Below are positions 61,201 to 64,000 of a stretch of 64,000 nucleotides of DNA, in pieces (the first letter of the stretch is position 1; each line of letters begins with the position of its first letter). The stretch covers positions 186,001 through 250,000 of the forward strand of contig JADJSK010000003.1 of assembly GCA_016711705.1 (NCBI GenBank), written 5' to 3'. The position numbers and the translations under genes were made by a program. The notes beneath the pieces were generated by a model that was not told where the DNA came from, did no database searches, and saw only the letters and a list, made by a program, of their open reading frames with translations. This DNA comes from Candidatus Brachybacter algidus. Lineage in GTDB: Bacteria > Bacteroidota > Bacteroidia > Chitinophagales > Saprospiraceae.

Positions 61201-63051
61201 AATGAAATTGGTTCCACCATTGGTAATGATTCGCTACAATTGATCACAGATGCAGGTTTGTATACATTGAAATTGACGGGTCTCAATGGGTGTGCTAATA
61301 TCACCCCTTTTAATATTATAACTGACTATCAAAAGCCTGATCTTGAAGCTATAGGTGGCGAATTGAATTGTGATTATACCAAAATTGAGCTCGTGGCGAA
61401 TAGCAACACTCCTGGTGTTCAATTTGAGTGGAATATTAATGGGGTAGTGGTGCCCAATAGGACACATATTGTAGATCAAGTCGGACAATATATGATTAAG
61501 GTGACTGGCGCTAATGGCTGTATTTCAGATTCTTTAGTCCGCGTCGATTCCAATTACATCATTCCTGAATTGGTCACAACAGATGGTTCATTATCCTGTG
61601 ATTCCAGTAATTATTTACTTGCAGCAAATACTTCAAGCATTGGCAGCACTTTTGGATGGTTTGGTCCGGATAACTTCTTTTCAGACAAACAATTTACATA
61701 TGCAAATCAAGTTGGTACCTATTATATTTTCCTAAAAGGTGCTAATGGTTGTCTGAATGTGGATACGATCGAAATAGATGATGACCCGCCACATCCTCAG
61801 TTTAGTTTATTTGCAGATTCTATCACTTGTTTTAGCCCTTTTGTTCCCATAGGTATCATTTATACAGATTCATTGGAGAAATATGAATGGACTGGACCAC
61901 AGGGGTTTACAAGTATGCTATCAAATGTATCAGCAAGCAACGGCGGACTTTACTATTTGACAGCTTATGGAGATAATGGCTGTGAGACTAGAGATTCAAT
62001 AAATGTTATTGAGGATAATTCTCCTCCGGAAGCCTTATTCACTGCTACAGATTCAATCGTGTGCAAACATAGAGTCATCGAGCTATTTGGCAATGTTCCA
62101 CCGATAGGGGATAATTATACCTATTCATGGAATACAAACGGTGGCCAAATTATTTCAAGTAAAATCGATACAAATGTGACCATAAAGAATCCGGGACTTT
62201 ACTCACTGACCACTTTTAATCTCAGAAATGGCTGCAGCTTTGCATATAGTGAAGATATAGAAGAGAAACCAAATCGTATCGATGAGATATTGGTTGATAT
62301 TAAGAATACCTCTTGCAAAGAACTTAGCAATGGCATTATTACAGTAGATTCTGTTCCTTTTTCTATCGGGAGTTTAAAATATAGCATCATAGCTGGTTTT
62401 TATGGGGACTACAATTACTTCAATAGACTTTCCGCAGGTGAATATACTATTGGAGTGATAGATGAATATGGATGTACTTTTGAGCAAAGTTTCACTATGG
62501 GTGTTGAAGACCCTATTTCTGTGGATCTTGGACCTGATACGATTATTACTTTGGGGCAGAAAGTATTGATCAAGCCTGAATTTATAGTTGATTCATCAGA
62601 TATAATTAAAGTGGTTTGGGTCAACGCCCCTTCAGACTGCGGTGAATGCCTTGAATTTATTGATGGCCCCTTGAAGACAACGACTTACAAAATTATTATT
62701 TATAATGCTGATGGTTGTATCGACGAAGATGAGAAGCAGGTATTTGTAAATGCGGATGACCATCTTTTTGTGCCGAATATATTCTCTCCCAATGGAGATG
62801 GCGTAAACGATATTTTGCAGATAAGTGTAAACGAATCTGTCAAACTTATCAACTCCATCAAGATCTTCGACCGATGGGGCAATAATGTTTACAGTGCTAA
62901 TGGATTAGAACCACTTCCGATCCTTGATACATGGGATGGAACTATGAGAGGACAGAAAATGAATCCTGCTGTTTTCGTTTATCTTGTAGAATATGAATTA
63001 GTGACAGGGGAGAGGCTGGTAAAAAAAGGGAGTGTGACTATAGTTAGATAG
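58255..63051 (+). CDS. Giant T9SS adhesin, main part with Ig-like repeats and CHU_C sorting domain
   Basis: This is open in the same frame as the preceding part (first usable start TTG 58312). About 15 or more repeats of ~78 residues alternate the pattern C...W.GP.GF.S...G.Y.V.VTG.NGC (e.g. WSGPNGYSSTQAVTTVMFPG, WTGPGGFSSNIPAPFVDVPG), resembling Ig/PKD-like surface modules. The C-terminus carries the sorting domain PNIFSPNGDGVNDILQISVN...FDRWGNNVYS...DTWDGTMRG and ends VTIVR, typical of type IX substrates. It is a cell-surface adhesin or filament candidate. No PorP/SprF gene follows; the gene is monocistronic as seen. Confidence 0.9.
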   Translation, partial: KKAGVLPTQDITACAGSPELNTNINPTFPNGSNGPNTSYKFIVSSSNDKIIALLDAINLQSFPKGDYTVCGFAYDSNNSNLLPKADSTESFTTFKNLYYNGTPQLCGDLTETCLSFHILESSPLQEFTKYICGAGPIIIEGQSITAAGVYNFSYSNQYGCDSSLSYDVLPITFNPVLTVSNVLTCTNNSATIRTNSVDFPVDSYYSWISSSGVISSGINVDSLLVSTPGIYFLALEKDNCRDTISINVKSDITLPQITMTSTQLSCAMPIRTISVVSNPLNVTIQWSGPNGYSSTQAVTTVMFPGIYNVKVTKTDGCSITGQIEVTGDFEPPAFDFIYPLKTCANETATISITTTAAITQYSWTLPDGTNANTSAITTAQNGWTYLTVTGSNGCKYTDSLNIGFLYQNPILAVRDTFINCTTPQLRLPVTAQNLNFTIIWNGPGGFTSTEVSPLVSVGGTYTAVAAEPNGCSSDVTIVITEDFIKPKLTIPPASFGCMQNNLVLNTTPIPMNVVYNWTGPKNYTSNLEDPTINETGWYYVTVTGKNGCTKSDSILVGLSPQNPNIMVQDDSLTCTKDSAQLFVKILSPANGVVSWTGPGGFSSNIPAPFVDVPGKYWVKVINPTTGCFTNKSVIITDLTTAPVIVLYQDSLNCNRNQARFGFIPDPLIADYYWILPNSDTIRNKTELFSATVDTFRLVVINLYGCRIDTFIHIAVDASKPVININDQFISCASPFVTLQVSASKPIVNILWTFPDGSQSMALNPITSQYGIYKVRISGANGCADSATMRVLPDTISPDVKVFGGTYTCKQKFFTLGFNSSLMGSIEWSGPDNFISNDPSPQVNVSGNYVLTITSINGCIGRDSSIVTLSDKLPDLALKDDSITCKQNPLVIKPLTNALDPNFNWITPSGGTSTEDSLIVSQPGIYTLTLTDAFECILYDTAFISIDTLRPVSIILDNYFLDCNNDSLMLKASDSIFYSFEWFNEIGSTIGNDSLQLITDAGLYTLKLTGLNGCANITPFNIITDYQKPDLEAIGGELNCDYTKIELVANSNTPGVQFEWNINGVVVPNRTHIVDQVGQYMIKVTGANGCISDSLVRVDSNYIIPELVTTDGSLSCDSSNYLLAANTSSIGSTFGWFGPDNFFSDKQFTYANQVGTYYIFLKGANGCLNVDTIEIDDDPPHPQFSLFADSITCFSPFVPIGIIYTDSLEKYEWTGPQGFTSMLSNVSASNGGLYYLTAYGDNGCETRDSINVIEDNSPPEALFTATDSIVCKHRVIELFGNVPPIGDNYTYSWNTNGGQIISSKIDTNVTIKNPGLYSLTTFNLRNGCSFAYSEDIEEKPNRIDEILVDIKNTSCKELSNGIITVDSVPFSIGSLKYSIIAGFYGDYNYFNRLSAGEYTIGVIDEYGCTFEQSFTMGVEDPISVDLGPDTIITLGQKVLIKPEFIVDSSDIIKVVWVNAPSDCGECLEFIDGPLKTTTYKIIIYNADGCIDEDEKQVFVNADDHLFVPNIFSPNGDGVNDILQISVNESVKLINSIKIFDRWGNNVYSANGLEPLPILDTWDGTMRGQKMNPAVFVYLVEYELVTGERLVKKGSVTIVR

Positions 63052-63174
63052 TAAAATATTATTAGAGTATAACAGGAGATTGTAGGGATAAGGCTTGCCC
63101 TTGTCCTCCTGGTAGAATATAAGTAGACAGTATAATAGTATTAGAGTGAATATTATTGGAGTATGACAACCGTT

Positions 63175-63316
63175 AACGATAATTTATCATCTTCGCGTTC
63201 AATAGCCCTTGGTTTTAACCAAGGAATTTAATTTTTTAAAAAGGGGTATTATAATGAAAGTATAAAAAGCCCTGAAAGGGCGACATATTTTAACCCGGGT
63301 CGTAGGCCCGGGATTT
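63175..63316. repeat. REP-like unit, copy 1
   Basis: The unit contains TTCAATAGCCC and three hairpins: CCTTGGTTTTAACCAAGG at 63207-63224, GCCCTGAAAGGGC at 63269-63281 and CCCGGGTCGTAGGCCCGGG at ~63294-63312. It lies after the adhesin. No transposase or RAYT gene is visible. Confidence 0.75.
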
Positions 63317-63338
63317 CCATCCGAATCAAAAATCCAAT

Positions 63339-63470
63339 AAATGACGATAATCTACCCTCTCCCCGTTCAATAGCCCATAGATTTAACCACGGTAATAATA
63401 ATGGATTTCAGCCACCAAAAGCCCTGAAAGGGCGACTTCCCATAACCCAGGTCAAAGGCCTGGGATTCCC
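63339..63470. repeat. REP-like unit, copy 2
   Basis: The second copy has the same order: TTCAATAGCCC, a degenerate first hairpin, GCCCTGAAAGGGC and CCCAGGTCAAAGGCCTGGG, the last being a compensated version of the third hairpin (CCCGGG to CCCAGG with CCCGGG to CCTGGG). Pair conservation supports a structured element. Confidence 0.75.
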
Positions 63471-63511
63471 ACCTGATTCGAAGATTCAGATAAAATCGAA
63501 GATTCAGCCAT

Positions 63512-63540
63512 AAAAAAAGCCACATCTCCCGACATGGCTT
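63512..63540 (-). terminator. Terminator downstream of rplT
   Basis: On the minus strand, AAGCCA and TGGCTT pair around a ~16-base loop and are followed by a T7 tract, 26 bases after the rplT stop. Confidence 0.75.
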
Positions 63541-63565
63541 CCTTAAATATCTTGAAAAGTATTAT

Positions 63566-63910
63566 TTACTTAACGCTAGCTACGACTGCTTTGAACACAT
63601 CTGCGTGATTCATTGCTAAATCTGCAAGAACTTTTCTGTTAAGTCCTACATTGTTAGTAGACAGTGCGTTGATCAAACGAGAGTAAGACATTCCTTCCAT
63701 ACGTGCAGCAGCGTTGATACGCGCTATCCATAATCTTCTGAATGCTCTTTTCTTGTTTCTACGGTCACGGAATGCATAACCGTTAGCCTTGTCAACTGCA
63801 TTTTTAGCAACTGTAAGGACTTTTGATCTTGCTCCAAAGAAACCTCTGGCAGCTTTTAATACTTTTTTTCTTCTTTTTCTGGACGCTACTGCGTTTACCG
63901 ATCTAGGCAT
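63566..63910 (-). CDS. rplT: 50S ribosomal protein L20
   Basis: The 114 residues match L20 along their length: MPRSVNAVASRKRRKKVLKA, the AKGFFGxRSK-type ARGFFGARSKVLTVAKNAV, FRDRRNKKRAFRRLWIARIN and SRLINAL. L20 binds 23S rRNA early in 50S assembly. In many bacteria it follows infC and rpmI; those would lie beyond the right edge. It is transcribed leftwards and followed by a terminator. Confidence 0.98.
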   Translation of the reverse strand: MPRSVNAVASRKRRKKVLKAARGFFGARSKVLTVAKNAVDKANGYAFRDRRNKKRAFRRLWIARINAAARMEGMSYSRLINALSTNNVGLNRKVLADLAMNHADVFKAVVASVK

Positions 63911-64000
63911 AATAATTAGGTTTTAGTACGATACAGAGTTTAATTTTATTAAATCTTTGTCCTGTATCCTCGTTAAAAAAAATGGTTGTCTTAATAAGTC
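63911..64000 (-). other. Leader region upstream of rplT
   Basis: No frame resembling the C-terminus of L35 is visible in the 90 bases before rplT. A 7-bp inverted repeat, GATACAG (63930-63936) and CTGTATC (63962-63968), may form a hairpin in the transcript. Regulation by L20 binding is known elsewhere, but nothing here proves it. Confidence 0.4.

Noticed and set aside
63911..64000. C-terminus of rpmI at the right edge
   Set aside because: None of the three minus-strand frames resembles L35.
1..64000. tRNA genes, prophage or insertion-sequence transposase
   Set aside because: I found no cloverleaf-like segment, integrase, capsid or transposase signature by reading; a dedicated scan could still reveal a tRNA.

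Overview
The window is AT-rich chromosomal DNA from a Bacteroidota bacterium. The evidence is two giant surface proteins with the gliding-motility-associated C-terminal (CHU_C-type) sorting domain of type IX secretion (T9SS), a PorP/SprF-family outer-membrane protein, SprB-like and SBBP repeats, many short exported beta-barrels and lipoproteins, and several matches to the Bacteroidota -7 promoter box TAnnTTTG. The family mix suggests a Saprospiria-like lineage, but that placement is inference. I see no tRNA, rRNA, CRISPR array, prophage or transposase gene.

Layout. (1) 1-6458, minus strand: an envelope operon reading TerB-like protein, OmpA-like protein with one membrane anchor, a 45-residue membrane peptide, a seven-span membrane protein ending in an FHA-like domain, then exported proteins of unknown function running off the left edge. 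(2) 6505-18161, plus strand: a LolA-like protein, then a tight cluster of a 1766-residue T9SS adhesin, PorP/SprF, an acidic 74-residue protein, a membrane-anchored M23 peptidase (frame-broken) and a 997-residue exported protein with a caspase-like fold lacking both catalytic residues. (3) 18691-44529: mostly housekeeping genes (nth, LuxC-type reductase, rimO, threonine aldolase, lolD-type ATPase, M16 peptidase, an ABC pair, DUF72, VWA-type membrane protein, MFS transporter, lepA, tig-clpP-clpX-truA), with repeat-rich spacers between them. (4) 44526-57339: an accessory stretch of lineage-specific small and exported proteins: a CxxC family pair, a TM2-DUF2752-membrane protein-M48 cluster, a duplicated secreted family, and a leucine-rich-repeat operon. 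(5) 57679-63051: a second giant T9SS adhesin, with an N-terminal P-domain, interrupted by one in-frame TAG. (6) 63566-63910: rplT.

The most striking overall signal is that at least six, probably seven, genes are broken by a one-base frame change at a short A or T run, and in each case the second frame continues the same protein family. Affected genes are the M23 peptidase, rimO, the M16 peptidase, DUF2752, a secreted paralogue at 48.4 kb, a TPR/beta-barrel protein at 49.06 kb, and probably the exported protein at 1.18 kb. The amber codon at 58252 is an additional break. Uncorrected homopolymer errors are the simplest explanation; real decay, transcriptional slippage or programmed frameshifting remain possible, and reads would decide.

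Other unusual points are the inactive caspase-like protein in the adhesin cluster, the TerB/OmpA/FHA envelope operon, a histidine-rich tail on trigger factor, and several distinct intergenic repeat families: an 8-bp array, a ~123-bp hairpin-bearing array, dispersed heptads, a two-copy inverted-repeat element and a REP-like pair.
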